This document shows, piece by piece, positions 46,193 to 58,658 of a stretch of 64,000 bases of DNA. This DNA comes from Cercospora beticola (taxonomy: Eukaryota; Ascomycota; Dothideomycetes; Mycosphaerellales; Mycosphaerellaceae). The notes under the pieces are model-generated. The model was given only the letters and a program-made list of their open reading frames with translations, was not told the DNA's origin and searched no databases. The first letter of the stretch is position 1, and each line of letters opens with the position of its first letter. The DNA is taken from NCBI RefSeq assembly GCF_033473495.1, contig NC_088936.1, forward strand, positions 248,001 through 312,000, given 5' to 3'. The translations under genes and the position numbers were made by a program.

Positions 46193-48689
46193 GCTGTGCT
46201 GTTCGTGCGTCGACGTGTTTGGTGAAGTATTTGCTGCTGCGATCACGTTTGCTCGTAAGAAAGTCGAAATCGTGTACAGCTCAAGTCGCCAGCTCAAGGA
46301 AGCCCAATTCAATGCCTGTGAGTGTCAACAGCACGGAGTGGTCTTACCCGTGCATCGTGCGAAAACATTGTTGTTTGCGCTTGCCAGTCTACAGTCTCCA
46401 TGCCATGTAGAAGAAGTCAAAGCTTCGTGTCGTCTTGTGGAAGTGGTAGTCGTGCGAGCTCACTCGAAAATACTGCCAGTTGTGAGGCAGTTACGACCAC
46501 ATCTTGCTTGCACCTTCTGAACACGATCGCGGCAGCTGCACACCTGCCGCTCTTGCCTCTGCATAATCATTCGATCTTTGGGCAGCTGAAGGGTCTCGAA
46601 TGAGGGCATACTGAGATCCGGTGCTGATCGTACTCATATCCGATCTTGAAGACGTGTTAAACGAAGAGTTCATCGCGGTACATTTCTGATGTCAGCTTTC
46701 GGCGACTTGTCGTGCTTATTGAGTGTCTGCAGGTTGGTCCCGACTCATGATGTCGGGGAAAACTCCAAAGAGCGCGAACGACGTTGACACAGTAGCCAAT
46801 AGGCACGCCGCGCTCGAGGCCGTTTCAGCGTCATGCTTTAAGCTTTCGCAGCCACCCTCTCATATGCTTTTTGCGTGTTGAGGGGCGAAGACTGAGTCTC
46901 CGACACGTGGGTAAAGGGCGGAGATTTTGTGAGGATGTCGCAATCCCAATCGCACGGATACTTTGGCTGAGGAATGTGGTAAACTAGACGTACTCTAATC
47001 AGACTTCATGTTGACGTGATGACACGATCTCCAAAGCTCATGCCAGTCGCGTCTCAGGATGTTGTGGTCTTTTTCTCAGCTCGTCACGTCCGGCATTGAC
47101 CGTTGCCACAGGACTTAGTGACAGCGCGGTATAGGCTCACTGAGTGGTTGTGAGGCAGTCTGACTGCGAACTCGTGCAGCAAATCATCAACGGGGACGGC
47201 AGGCCATCACGGTGAGGCGGTGCCGTCTTACCATTGCGACAAGTCATCGACGGACGCCATCTGGACGACCCTGGCATCCTTGGAAGGGGTTTGAGACTGG
47301 ATTCGAACAGCGCGGACGCCACAGGCTGTATCCGTTCGACAAGGCTGGTTTCATCCTATACCCGCGCCAAGATCTTTCTGCAGCGTCGCGTCCGGCATTC
47401 AGGAGAGCGGCCCCGCGTCGCCAACACGTTTGTCTTTTGTGGAAGCTGTTATTATCGCGGCGGGAGTAGGAGGAGGCGGCGGCGACAAGAAGGAGAAGGA
47501 CGGCGACGAACGAGGGCTCAACAATTGCAGTGGAGTCGGTGGGTGAGACTGTAGTCTAGGTGAGACTGTGGTGCGCTCAAGAGAGATGAGAGGGACCCGC
47601 AGCGAAAGTGTGCCCGCACAAAGCTGTGCCCAAAGCGCGCAAGCGACGAGTTGCCGACAAGGTTCACGATAGCTTCCAGAAACATAAGCGAAAGCATAGC
47701 GCGTGGATGGCGTGTGCTCGCGGCGGAACCACACCACATCTCGCCCTCCCCAGCAGCAGCACCTCGCTCGGCTGAGAGCAGCTCGTCGTTTGTTTTCTGT
47801 TCGTGTGCGGCAGACTGGCAGCTGCCTCGTTTTTGCTTCCCATTCTCTTCTGCGTCGTCATCAGCAGCTCCTGCTCTCTCTGGCCGGCCTGGGGGTTTCA
47901 TGCACGCTGCAACGACACTCGTTTGATCTTTTCCCCCGCTAGCTGCTGTCTGGAGCGCCCACGCCGCTGGCCACTGACGACCTGGACACGTCGGCAGCGG
48001 TTTGCAACTCGACACACTGGCAGTCTCTGCGAGACGGAACGGCCGTCAACGACTCGACGACGACCGGTTTGCAGCACGCCCGAGCGGCAGCAGCAACAGT
48101 CAACGGCCACACCATCGATAACGAAACCTTGCATTCCTACCGCGTGTCCGCATGCCCTCGTTTCTCCACGCCCGTTGCTGATCGTCTTCGTCCACACAGT
48201 CCTCTGGTAAGCTCATGGCCCAGCGGTGGTTGGCGAAACACGCACACCATCCCCCTCAGTGCGACCGGCGTGGCTAACTGCAGCTCCAGGCAAGGACCGC
48301 CAATCGCTGACGCTGCACCAACTGCACCACACTCGTTTGTACCACTCACAGCCACGCGCGCACCGCACCATCTCTCCCCAGTCCACCGGCCACCGTTGCA
48401 TGCGGAGGAGATTGCCTTGCGGAACTAGTCCCAGCAGCAACTCCGAGTTGCCACGAGCACCGCCATCCGCAAGGTCGACGACAGCGTAGAACACCGCAGC
48501 GTACCTGCATTTTCCCGGACTCTGGTGCGCAAAATCCATTGGAGTTGCGAGTGCGGCAAGGATTCTCGACGGCCCTTTGCAGCTCTGCACGATCGCAACG
48601 AAAACGCCAGCCCGGCCCACGAACAGCCATTGTGACGTGCATTGTTCGTTGTGTGCAGCCACTTCCGCTGCTCTGATTGTCCGCCGAGG
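46193..48689. other. 2.5-kb intergenic and long leader region
   Basis: No supported gene. From about 47.6 kb to 48.69 kb the plus strand is pyrimidine-rich with CAGC/CAAC clusters, as in long fungal 5' leaders. A donor-like CTG|GTAAGC at about 48206 and a GTGTGCAG acceptor at about 48658 suggest a leader intron of the downstream gene. Confidence 0.45.
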
Positions 48690-51602
48690 ATGAGTCGCCA
48701 TTACTATGATCAAGGCTATGGCGAGCCCCAACCCGAATACCGCCGCTCGCATGAATCGCCTCGACAACGCCAGAACGTCCACCCTTCGAATCGGAGCATA
48801 CCTCGACCAGGATTCGCTACTTCAGATCGCATGCGCGGGCCGCCTGCAATGCGACCAGATCACCCCGGACCTCCACCTGCACGCGACCCAAGACGAGTGC
48901 AGTCACCGCAGCAGCAACAGCACTACTATCCTCCCAGCAATCAAACATGGCAGTCCTCGGAGCACTTGTACGACGGTAGTGCATACGACTACCAAGAAGA
49001 CTATGGACAAAATGATCAATGGCCGCTTCCGCAACCTCCTGCACCACGTCCAATGCGTGACGGCAGCAGCAGTCCCCGTCGAGCACCGCCGCGACCTCAA
49101 CGACCCGATGAGTCTCCTGGCCGAGTCGAGTATCAGCGCCGCGACCCACCTCGAAGTATGATTCCAGTGGCACACGCCAGCCGACAGCACTATCAACCTC
49201 CAATGGGATCGCATCATGGTAATGGCCAGTGGACTGGCGATGGTTACAGCTATGTCCCTCCTCCAAACTATCCTTTGCCAGATCGTCCGCATCCGAACAT
49301 GGCAGCTGGTCACGATGATGGTCTCTCTGCCATCCCGCCATATCCTCCCCCGCAAGTGCATCAACAAGTCGCATACCGACAGCCGGAGAACCGTCGACCA
49401 CCATTGGGACCTCCTCCTTCGTCGCGAAGAGGACCTCCATCGTACTATCCACAAGTCGGTCCAGTGCATCCAATTCAGGAGGAGACCGACAGTATGCGCG
49501 GTAGCACTCGCACTGTGAGCGCGCATACTGCCGGTCACGACAGCAAGACTTCTTTCGCCAGCAGCAATGCCATCCCGATCGGAATTACTCAGAGTCATCT
49601 CGATCGCGGCCGGGAAATGGCGAATGCTCCACCTATACAGCGACCACCACCTCCGTCTGACACGGAGTCTGAGGACTTCGACTACGACGATTCCCCTACG
49701 GAACCTGCGATTGCGCGAGGGGAGATCAGGACACCCGAGCCTGCTGGGTTCCTCGACTCTGCGAACATGGAGACGGGCATTGTCCGGCAAGCCAGTCTTG
49801 GAAAGAGGAGCAAGCCCACCTTGACCACTGTCCGCAGCTCGGATCACATGAAGAGGGCCATCGATGACGCTAAGAGCGAAATTGGTACTGCTATCAGTCA
49901 GCCGCACGGGAGTGTCAGAGGTTCAACTGCAACTACTGATAGCCCTGAGCGCACTGAGCGTTCTAGAGCTCTGGCACAGGAAATGCTTGAAGGACATACG
50001 CAGCCGGGTGCTGAAAGTGAAGGGTCAGATACAGACGCGCAAAAGGAACAGCAGAGTATCCCAATGGTGGCCATTGCAGAACATCGACAGGAAGGTCCTT
50101 CACCAGATAAGCAGAGTTCGAGCAGAAAGACGCCAAGCGAGACGTTCCGCTCTGGCACTGGCTTTCTCGACTCCCCATCCTTAGACCACAGGCCCACGCT
50201 CGAACAGCGACAGTCAAAGGAACTTCTTGGTGCGACAACGCCGCTTCGCCCGCAGCGATCTCGCACGCGATCGCCACTCGTGCCTCTTGATGATCCGCGG
50301 AGAGAGTCCATTGTCGATGGTCTGGAGAAAGGGGGTGCACTCAGCACAGAGGAAGCTCAGGAGCTTAAGCGGCCCATGGGCGGACTTTCAGCACGCGAAG
50401 GCAAGCGTAGGCCGCCTCGCCTCAATGTTGACGCTGTCAAAGAAGCTGAGGCACGAGGATCACTCACAAGTTTACCTGATCTCATCCGAAGAGCCACCAA
50501 GCTGGCATCCAACCTCGACCGTGGCAAGACTGCCTCTAGAATGGGCATGAACTGGATCGAGGGTGCTAACAATCTGGACGAGAAGAAGCGACGTTCCGGA
50601 AGCATGTCTGACATTTTGAATGCGTTTCCCCCACCTGCACTGTCAACACCCTCCGAGTCCCGCAATGCATTTCGACGAAGTCTCGCGGCTTTCTCGTCAA
50701 AGAATCGTCATTCGCAGCTGCACAGTGATAGCGACGCTGGCATGATCAAGCGAAGACGATGCTGCGGCATGCCGAAATGGCTCTTCATCTGCCTTATGCT
50801 CCTGCTCCTCCTTCTCGTTGCTGCTGCTGTTGTCGTTCCCGTCATGCTCGTTGTCGTGATCCCCAATCAAAATTCCGGATCGACAAAGGTTGGAAGCTGC
50901 GCCGCCCAGTTGACGTGCGAGAACGGAGGGGCTAATATCCTTGGCAGTAACGGCGATTGCGAGTGTTTGTGTGTCAATGGATACACGGGAACTACTTGCT
51001 CAAGAAAACAGGAGTCGGGATGTACTTCCATATCGACAGGCTCTTCCGGGAATGCCACGATTGGTGAAGCACTTCCGCGGCTGCTGGACAGCTCAGAGTC
51101 TCAGTTTGGCATTCCCTTGGACAGGCAAGAACTGCTTGGACTCTTTTCCCGAGCGGACATGAGCTGCAATGTGCAGAATCAGCTCGTGACGTTTGATGGA
51201 GAGACTACCAAGGCAAAGAGGCAGGATGCGTCGAGTAGCACCATCGGCAACAGCATTCTCGTAGCTACGGGAAGTCCGACTCCAGTCACTACATCGACTT
51301 CGACGACGGCAACAGCGACTACTTCTTCGTCATCGTCAACCGGAACTCTGTTGACAGACGGCAACAGCACTGTCGACTTCGCCCGCGTTGCAGTGCTGTA
51401 TGTCTTCCAGGACGCAAAGACTTTACAAGCCGCAGCAGATGCGCAAGAGAACCTACAGAGCTTCTTGCGGGGTGGCAACCTGGCGGACGGGAGCAGTGCG
51501 TTAAAGTCGAATGTCACGTTAGGCAATGGGTATGAGGTGGATTTGAACGAATTTGTGCTGCAGGTGCGCAATGGGACGAGGGTCGGAAGGGGGGCAAGCT
51601 GA
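48690..51602 (+). CDS. single-pass membrane protein with EGF-like domain
   Basis: Single exon, 970 aa from the ATG at 48690 (MSRHYYDQGYGEPQPEYRRS). Residues 1-680 are disordered and Pro/Arg/Ser/Gln-rich, with SDTESEDFDYDDSP and a more ordered stretch SLTSLPDLIRRATKLASNLD. A basic/Cys patch KRRRCCGMPKW precedes one long hydrophobic helix (about 692-722, LFICLMLLLLLLVAAAVVV). After it an EGF-like module has six cysteines (about 738-785; C-x-C-x-C-VNGYTGTTC core). A Ser/Thr-rich, probably O-glycosylated stretch follows, then a globular C-terminal tail. There is no signal peptide, so the topology is N-cytoplasmic and C-extracellular. Homologues with this layout are widespread in Pezizomycotina as uncharacterised EGF-like proteins, plausibly wall or surface sensors. 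The next gene is palI. Confidence 0.85.
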   Translation: MSRHYYDQGYGEPQPEYRRSHESPRQRQNVHPSNRSIPRPGFATSDRMRGPPAMRPDHPGPPPARDPRRVQSPQQQQHYYPPSNQTWQSSEHLYDGSAYDYQEDYGQNDQWPLPQPPAPRPMRDGSSSPRRAPPRPQRPDESPGRVEYQRRDPPRSMIPVAHASRQHYQPPMGSHHGNGQWTGDGYSYVPPPNYPLPDRPHPNMAAGHDDGLSAIPPYPPPQVHQQVAYRQPENRRPPLGPPPSSRRGPPSYYPQVGPVHPIQEETDSMRGSTRTVSAHTAGHDSKTSFASSNAIPIGITQSHLDRGREMANAPPIQRPPPPSDTESEDFDYDDSPTEPAIARGEIRTPEPAGFLDSANMETGIVRQASLGKRSKPTLTTVRSSDHMKRAIDDAKSEIGTAISQPHGSVRGSTATTDSPERTERSRALAQEMLEGHTQPGAESEGSDTDAQKEQQSIPMVAIAEHRQEGPSPDKQSSSRKTPSETFRSGTGFLDSPSLDHRPTLEQRQSKELLGATTPLRPQRSRTRSPLVPLDDPRRESIVDGLEKGGALSTEEAQELKRPMGGLSAREGKRRPPRLNVDAVKEAEARGSLTSLPDLIRRATKLASNLDRGKTASRMGMNWIEGANNLDEKKRRSGSMSDILNAFPPPALSTPSESRNAFRRSLAAFSSKNRHSQLHSDSDAGMIKRRRCCGMPKWLFICLMLLLLLLVAAAVVVPVMLVVVIPNQNSGSTKVGSCAAQLTCENGGANILGSNGDCECLCVNGYTGTTCSRKQESGCTSISTGSSGNATIGEALPRLLDSSESQFGIPLDRQELLGLFSRADMSCNVQNQLVTFDGETTKAKRQDASSSTIGNSILVATGSPTPVTTSTSTTATATTSSSSSTGTLLTDGNSTVDFARVAVLYVFQDAKTLQAAADAQENLQSFLRGGNLADGSSALKSNVTLGNGYEVDLNEFVLQVRNGTRVGRGAS

Positions 51603-53469
51603 GAAACGGCGGGAGGGAAGGTGTTGCTAAGCATCAAGCGTTTGGGTTTTAAAAAGAAGCGGGTTTTGGGTCGTGTGTAGGATATTGTTTTTCTTCTTTC
51701 GATGAGCTGTTCTAGTAGCGAGGCGCTGCTTACGCATTTTGCCTTCTCCGCAGTGAGAGGATGAGACGGCCGAATAATGGTATGAAGGAAAGGAAAAGCG
51801 AATTTTATCTCATCGAATATGTTTTTCTTTCCATTCAAAGACGAGCGTGAATCAAATACAGCTTGTCTGCAACTGCAGTCGCTGTTTCGATAGGTTAGAG
51901 ACGTGGTCGTATCTTTGTCGAATTTCTATCGTATAGACACTGTCTGTTGATAACAACGTTCACCGTTCACTTATTCGATGTCCTGCATCGAAGAAGAAAT
52001 CGTCGGAAACGTGGAAAGCAGGGTTTGTTATGGTTAGCGTTTTGGCGGAGTGGAAGTTCCCCGAGCATGGCTGGCTGTATTTTTTCGAGAAGGACATGGG
52101 GTGACCCTGGTCTGCTTGCGAATTGGCAATCTCCGGGGAGAATAGAGCTGCGATCTTTTCTCTTCAACAACATCCTGCGGGTGAAGGGTTTTGACACACC
52201 GTAGGAGATATTCTGCGATCCATTTGTGCTGCTCTGAGATTATTACTTCGCGATCCCGATGAGAGGTATGTAGATGTTGCGAGTGGGTGAATGTGTATTT
52301 CGCGTGGCACGGATAAATATTGGTGGAGCGAAGTGGTTTCACAAGCGGCTATTCGTGGTGCTTCGAAGACGGGGAAGAACTGATGAGAGATTGGGGATGT
52401 TTTGCTGCGGTTGAGAAGCGCGATTGGAGATGCATGTTTGCGCGAGATGGAGCCGCAGATGGGCCTGGGATGCGAATGGAATCGCGTGCTGGAGGGAGCA
52501 TTAGCAGCTTTGCTGTATAGTGTTTTAGCGAGTGGTTTGAGTCTGCACATGCGGTGTTGATGGACCTGAGAAAGACGACTGTTCTTCGATTGACAGTGGT
52601 CGCTGTTGCTGTTTCCCATGTTCGTTCGCGACCTGTCTTCGACTGTCGTTCATGTCAAGTGGTGCGATTGAGCGTTACACATCCCGTAGTGCCCGTCTCG
52701 CGTGGCACGCTTGCAGTCCATCTGGTTAGGCGAAGCGGGCGATAGTCTAATCAAAAATTAGCTGGAAACGCGGCTGCAAACAGGCGACCATCCAATCCTT
52801 CCCGCACCACCGCAGCGAGACCACCGCGCGCGCAACCAAACAGCAGCGCCAGCAGCAGCAGCGACCGCACGCCACACCCATCCTTCCCCTCACTTGTCTG
52901 CCAACTTCCGCTGCACTTCGACAACCACCGCCGCGGACTCTGCGCACTCCCCGCCAGCTCCGCCACCTCGCCGTCGCAATATTCTATACGGCGCATCCCT
53001 TTGGCCTGCGCCCCCGTTCTCCACGCAACCGATCGACAGCCTCTAGCGTCAGCGCGATCGACAACGACGACATTGCGGAGTGCAACGGCCATAACATTCG
53101 TCAACAGACAGCGTCAGCGGAGACATGCTGGTGATATAGACTTTCGACATTGTCAGCGACCAGGTTCCGGGTTACAGAAGCCTCGAGGTCAATCAAGGCG
53201 CTCACGGGCCACGGAAGCATCGTCTCAGGGACAACAGCAACAACACCTCCAACACTTTCCGGCCAGCACCACGACCACGGCGACGACGGAACGACTGGGC
53301 ACACCACTGGCGACGACGAGTGGGAGGCGGATAGATTGTCGAGGAGAGTGAGATAACAGCGGCAGCACGCTGGCTGCGAGCCAGTAGCAGCAGCGTCGTC
53401 TCCATCGGCGCATTCTTCCTACACCACACTCGTTTGATATCACACACACCCGACCACACGTAGGACAAG
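51603..53469. other. intergenic, palI upstream region
   Basis: 3' flank of the EGF-like gene, then about 700 bp of pyrimidine- and CAGCAG-rich sequence leading into palI, probably a long 5' leader. A 151-codon minus-strand frame (52164-52619) lacks protein character and is not called. Confidence 0.5.
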
Positions 53470-56300
53470 ATGTTGCGCCCGGCGACTCCGCTTTCTATTA
53501 TTTTCTTCGTGGCTTTTGTGCTGCTCTTGCTTAGCACATTGTCCACACCCGTCATCGAGGGTATTCCGCTCGGCTCTTACCAGGGCTACAACTTCGGCGT
53601 GCTGGGATGGTGCAGTGACGATGGGAGATGCGAAGGGCCGGTAATTGGTTACAGTACAGGTTGGTTCCTCTGTTTTCGCGGAAGATGGACACATTGGGTG
53701 TGATCCGGCACGTCGCGGAGAGCTAACATGAAGTGTTGCGCAGATGGCCTCTTCTCCGGCGGCACCAATGCCAATAACGAAGCCTTCTCCCTCCCGTCTT
53801 CGACACGACATAGCCTATCATCGATTCTAATCGTGCATCCGATCGCCGCACTCTTCGCATTAATATGCTTCGGTCTCGCTGTTGCGGCGCATTTCCATGG
53901 ACCATCGCACTCGCCGCGCTATCTCCTCGCATTGTTGATCCTCACCTTCCCGACCTTGTTGATCACACTCCTGGCGTTTCTGGTGGACATATTACTCTTC
54001 GTACCGCACATGCAATGGGGAGGATGGATTGTTCTTGCAGCGACGATCCTCATCGTCGCGTCCAGTATAGTAACATGTGCGATGCGAAGGACACTAGTAA
54101 GCAGGAAAGCACGCAAGAAGCGCATTGCCGAAAACGCGGACATGAATGGTCAAAATTACTACGAGAATCTGGCGGCGAACCGAATGCTGGTCGATACATT
54201 GCCCAAGGGAGACGTGCTTCCCAGAGCAGAGAGTCCTCCGCCCATGAGTGGAAGTACTGCTGTCGAAAAGGGCAATGGGCAATATGCGACTTTTGAGATG
54301 AAGAGGCCGGACACGAACAGTGACGGCTACGCAGACGATCGTGTGCCTCTCAACCCACACCGCGATCCGAGCATTCGATCTACGAGCACGAACGGCCGAC
54401 GACCCACTTTCGACGAGAATGTCCCACCAATGCCACGACCGAGCCAGGAACATGGCATGCAAAGGTTCCCAAGCAGAGATCAGTACGGAAATCCGATCGC
54501 AGAAGGTGCAGCAATGGGAGCGGTTGCTGGCGGTTTGAGGCATCAGAACTCAGAGGGCAGCATGGGCAGTGGCCGATCCAATGGCTATCCTCCACGAGGG
54601 AGAGGCTATGGCCCGCCGAACCGCGGCTACGGCCCACCTCGAGGAAGGGGAGGCTATCCTCCACCACCTGGCTTCAATGGGCGTGGGCGAGGAGGTTTTG
54701 GGCCGCCACCTCCAGGATTCAATGGACGAGGCAGAGGGTACGGGCCCCCGCCACCTGGCATGATGGGCAGAGGAGGGCCGGCGCGGCCAATGCCTCCGCC
54801 TGGGTATGGAGCAGACCCATACTATGGTGCACCAAGGAACACGCCTCCTCCTGCGCCATTGGATGATCAATTCGTTGCAGGTCCCATCGGACAAGCGATC
54901 GAGATGGATGAGCGGACTGGCAGCCCTGCGAATGCGCACAATGCCTACGGTCTGCGTGATAGCGATGGCGATGTCGCAGGAATGGTTGGCCTAATGCAAG
55001 GACGCTCAGATGCGCCGAACGGTGATCAGCCTCTTGCATCGCCATCGAGCTTCTACTCTGGCGATCAGTGAGTTTTGCGGGTGACGATAGAGTATATGTG
55101 CTAACAGTGAGCAGGAACTACGTGCCACCACGGCAACAGTGGGCCGGCCAGCGATCACCACTCTCAGCACAGCACGATGCGCCCTTACAGATGCCAGATG
55201 CACAAGCCTCGAAAGCGACGTTCGAGACTGTGTCGTCAATGCAAGACCCGTCGCACGCAACGCAATCATCACGAACATTACCACTCAGCCCCGTTCCAGC
55301 ATCTCCGGAGCCTGGGCAAGGTCCACGAAGTCCACCTCGTGTGCGCCATGAGCGCTCCGGGTCACAAACATACTACGAAGACGTTGATCCTCGCTTCGCC
55401 GAGGACCCAGCACCGCAACCGCCCTCGGCCGTGCACCCCGCACATCGACAGTCTGGCATTCCCAACGCCCTGACACCCGGTGCAGCACAACGAGCAGTAT
55501 TGCACGACGGCCCCGCACATCAGCCGGTCTACCAGAACGGCAGCACACAGCACTATCGTATGAACTCCCCTCCTCCTCCTGTAGATAGCACACGGATCCT
55601 CTCGCCTCATGCTGAAGAAGCTGAAGTCGCGGATGATGCACGGCACACGACTGACCATGATGATAGCGACGAATCTCTAAGACGTGATCATCATCATCAG
55701 CTTCAGAATCTTTCGCATCATCATCCGCACTTTGAGCACAACATCACGCCTCCGGACGAAAATCAGCAATATGCATCGCAAGAACGACGTTCTAGTTACG
55801 CGGGTTCGGATCCGGGTGTGAGGATTGTCTCTGGTCCGGGATATCCGTTGGAGATCATACCTGATGGAGCGAGAAGTCCAGGCGCAGCATCCGAGTCGAG
55901 TCACTTTACATCTGTCTCGCAAAGAGGTGTCAATCCGAACTGGAGACCTGGTATGCCTGTGCAAGGGCCTCCAGGTTTTGGAATGGGTGGCGGATCCGAG
56001 GTACAGATGAGGAGGAACGAAGACGTGATATTGAGCGGTAATCCGGATTTCAGTCTGCCAATTCCAGGAGTCGGAAGAGGGAGAGGCGGTAGCGGGCTAG
56101 GAATGAGAGGGAGAGGCGGAGGAGGAAGGGGCAGAGGCGCGAGAGGCCCGAGTCCGGCCTTGGGATTAACGCCCGCGGGACGATACCCCACACCTGATGT
56201 CGCCGCTGCTCCTGCTCCTGCGGTTGATGGTCCGGGAATGGTGGTTCCGGTGTTAGGAACAGGAACGGGCGGGATCCCACCTGCACATGCAGTCGGGTGA
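53470..56300 (+). CDS. palI: pH-response regulator PalI/Rim9
   Basis: Three exons: 53470-53659, 53744-55067 and 55115-56300, giving 899 aa. The N-terminal domain is a SUR7/PalI four-helix membrane module. Helix 1 is MLRPATPLSIIFFVAFVLLL, followed by the extracellular loop with GVLGWCSDDGRCEG, then FSLPSSTRHSLSSILIVHPI, PSHSPRYLLALLIL, and FVPHMQWGGWIVLAATILIV. It ends at the family-defining MRRTLVSRKARKKRIAENAD. The long cytosolic tail is Pro/Gly-rich with RG repeats. PalI assists the plasma-membrane pH sensor PalH in starting the Pal/Rim cascade that activates PacC at alkaline pH. The first intron has a slightly weak GTTGGT donor; the second uses GTGAGT and overlaps what would otherwise be a stop codon. 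Confidence 0.95.
54594..54788 (+). repeat. RG/Pro-rich tandem repeat in the PalI tail
   Basis: Imperfect in-frame repeats of a GRGxGPPPPGFN-like unit: RGRGYGPP, RGYGPPRGRGGYPPPPGFN, GRGRGGFGPPPPGFN, GRGRGYGPPPPGMM. A second Arg-Gly-rich patch lies at about 56080-56145. Confidence 0.85.
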
Positions 56301-57369
56301 GACGTTTTGGATGTGATGATACACAGTTTTTGATGGACTTTTGTTGTTTTGGCGAATGCATTTTGGGCGGGATTCACGCACGCATTTCTTCGTGCGGTTA
56401 GCGATGTTCTACTTCTTTCATGGCCAGACCGAGGAAAACGGGCTTTTAGGGAACCTCCTTTTGATACCTTGTGATACAATGATGAGATAAATACTACAAT
56501 CCTTTCTTGGGATGATGAAAGATGAATATTCTTGATCATGTTTCACTTTTCACTTTCCGAGCCCAATTACCAACTCCCGCTGCCCAAAATTGACTGAAGA
56601 ATTCGGGCAATGTACGACAGCACTACATGTGCCACGCCGAGTGGTAATATTCGCATTGATAATTGAGGAATGGTCGAACGAGATTTTGGAGGTCAACGCA
56701 GTATGTGGCTTAAGTGTTTTGGAGAGAACATATTCGGGAAGGGAAACAGCACTCTCGGAAGGTCCTTCTACCCTCAACATCTCGATTTTTCTCAACGATG
56801 CTACGAAACTCGTACGCTGTTCTCAGTGAGTACACACGTCGGACGGACTTTCAGAAGTCTTTCATTGTCACCTCATCTACTGTACTTCTCTTTTCTGCAC
56901 GTGTTGCCTTCAGCCCGTCCCAATTAGAACGAGACGACAACACGTCGATCGGAAGCACAAGGATCAGACAAACAAAAGAATTGTATGATTTTCTTCATGT
57001 CTTGCGCCAGTTCTCCATCCATGCCGCCCGCAGCAAAATGTCTAGCTGCTTTCTGATTGCCCGCGCAGATGAAAGAACGAATACTGATGATGCTACTAAT
57101 ACCCATACACCATGATCTCTTCCCCACAGCCTAACCTTTCATTTGTACCATTTGGCTCCCATTGTGATGACGCCTTGAAGTGCTCTTGGGCGATTGTATT
57201 TGTCCATGCAACGCAGAAGTGCGTGCGGCCCCCAACTTCTCATTCTTGCTTGTTGACCGCGGACTGCTTGCCAGTAATGTTGTGGCCATCCCTCCTATTG
57301 ACCCGTACACGCCTCATCTCCTGTTGTCTCGGCTCGAAACTCGGATTTTGTGATCGGTGTATGCCTCAC
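56301..57369. other. intergenic between convergent genes
   Basis: 3' flanks of palI and the NIPSNAP gene. AT-richer than its surroundings, with no gene supported. Confidence 0.5.
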
Positions 57370-58658
57370 TCATGCTATTGGCGACCATGGCATAGGCACC
57401 ATGATGCGGCTCTTCATCGTTTGGATCAGCGGCACGGTCTTGTGAACCGTCTCTCCCCAGCCGGGAATGCTCCAGCTCTGCTCTCGGCGGGCACGACGTT
57501 CTTCGAGGTCGGCAAATTGCCAGAGGTGGTGGACTTCGTTGAGGGCTCCGATTTGGACGAACCAAGCTGTGAAAGAGCGACAAGTTAGCAAATATCCCAT
57601 TGGCGACCAAATTTGGGATTTGTTGTCTAGACCTACCTCCCACACCCTCCATGACCTCTCTTCTTGCCGCTAGGCCCTTTTGCCAGTGTGTCTCCCACTC
57701 CAACAAGTTACCAGGATGAAGAGTGTACGATCTCAACTCAAAGACACCTCCCAGCTGGCGAGGCGGTGATGTAGGCCAGAAACGGAACTCCTGCATCAGC
57801 GACGTCTTCTTAGACGTGATGAGTGACTTCAGCTTGCGATCGAAGTCGGCGAACTCAGGCGAGTTCTGGATGCGGTGCAGCGACTTATGATAACCCGCAT
57901 AACGCTGGTACTCCCAGATGTGAACTGTGACGCGTTAGTCCAGACTCCTCCCATCTTCTTTCACGCTTCTCCTCACCAAAAGTGTCACATTCTCCCACCT
58001 CAGTCCTCCAGCTTCCCACCAAATTCACATGGTTATCCCCATCTTTTGCAACCTTCGGGTACCAGCCCCCCACGAGCTTGACATACTCCTCCACCTTATC
58101 CGGCTTGACCTCATGAAACACAATACTGTGCACATACTTGCCTCGCGCCAGGACCTGGGAGAAAGAGCGTTCAATCTCCCGATCCATTTCGCGACCCTCT
58201 TCGGTGCCATGGATGACGCGACTGAGCAGGCCGGTGCCCTTCTTCTTGTCGCCACTGGCAGCTTCGGCTTTACGCGCGGCTTCCCCTGCAACGGAACTGA
58301 GTGAGCCCAAGAAATGCGAGGCGTTTTCAGAAATGCCGTGAGCGGCATCGTTAGAAACGGAGTGGGACAACTTAGCGTCACTAGAAGAAGCAGAGGAAGA
58401 AGAAGAGGAGGACATAGCAGACTGTGAGGACGCACGCTCTGATTCTTTACGCTTGCGGTGGGCTTCGGCAAGGTTGTCGCGGAAGTGCTTTTGTTTCTTG
58501 TCGAAGACGTGGCTGGTGTCGGGCTCGATATCGCTGAGGGCGGGTGCTTTGCTCCATGCTGCCGACGCGCTCGTAAAGGGTCGACTGGCGGTGATTGCTG
58601 TCGGCTTCGTCGAGGCGGCGGACAAGTTGGAGAGGCGGGGCACGAAGCGACGCGACAT
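57370..58658 (-). CDS. NIPSNAP-family protein, mitochondrial
   Basis: Three exons: 58658-57977, 57924-57637 and 57566-57370, giving 388 aa. The start is MSRRFVPRLSNLSAASTKPT with many Arg/Ser/Ala and no acid, a mitochondrial targeting peptide. A low-complexity Ser-rich linker follows, then RGKYVHSIVFHEVKPDKVEEY opens the first NIPSNAP (dimeric alpha-beta barrel) unit with VHIWEYQRYAGYHKSLHRIQ. The second unit contains GGVFELRSYTLHPGNLLEWE and NEVHHLWQFADLEERRARRE. It closes with QTMKSRIMVPMPWSPI, the conserved C-terminus. NIPSNAP proteins are associated with mitochondria and, in animals, with mitophagy signalling and metabolism; the fungal role is not established. The frame is open upstream of this ATG, but that part is not conserved-looking. 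Confidence 0.92.

Noticed and set aside
47290..47330. GTTCGAATCC on the minus strand, resembling a tRNA T-loop
   Set aside because: The flanking bases do not form a T stem and no anticodon or D arm follows.
52164..52619. 151-codon minus-strand frame upstream of palI
   Set aside because: Composition without pattern and lying in the probable promoter of palI.
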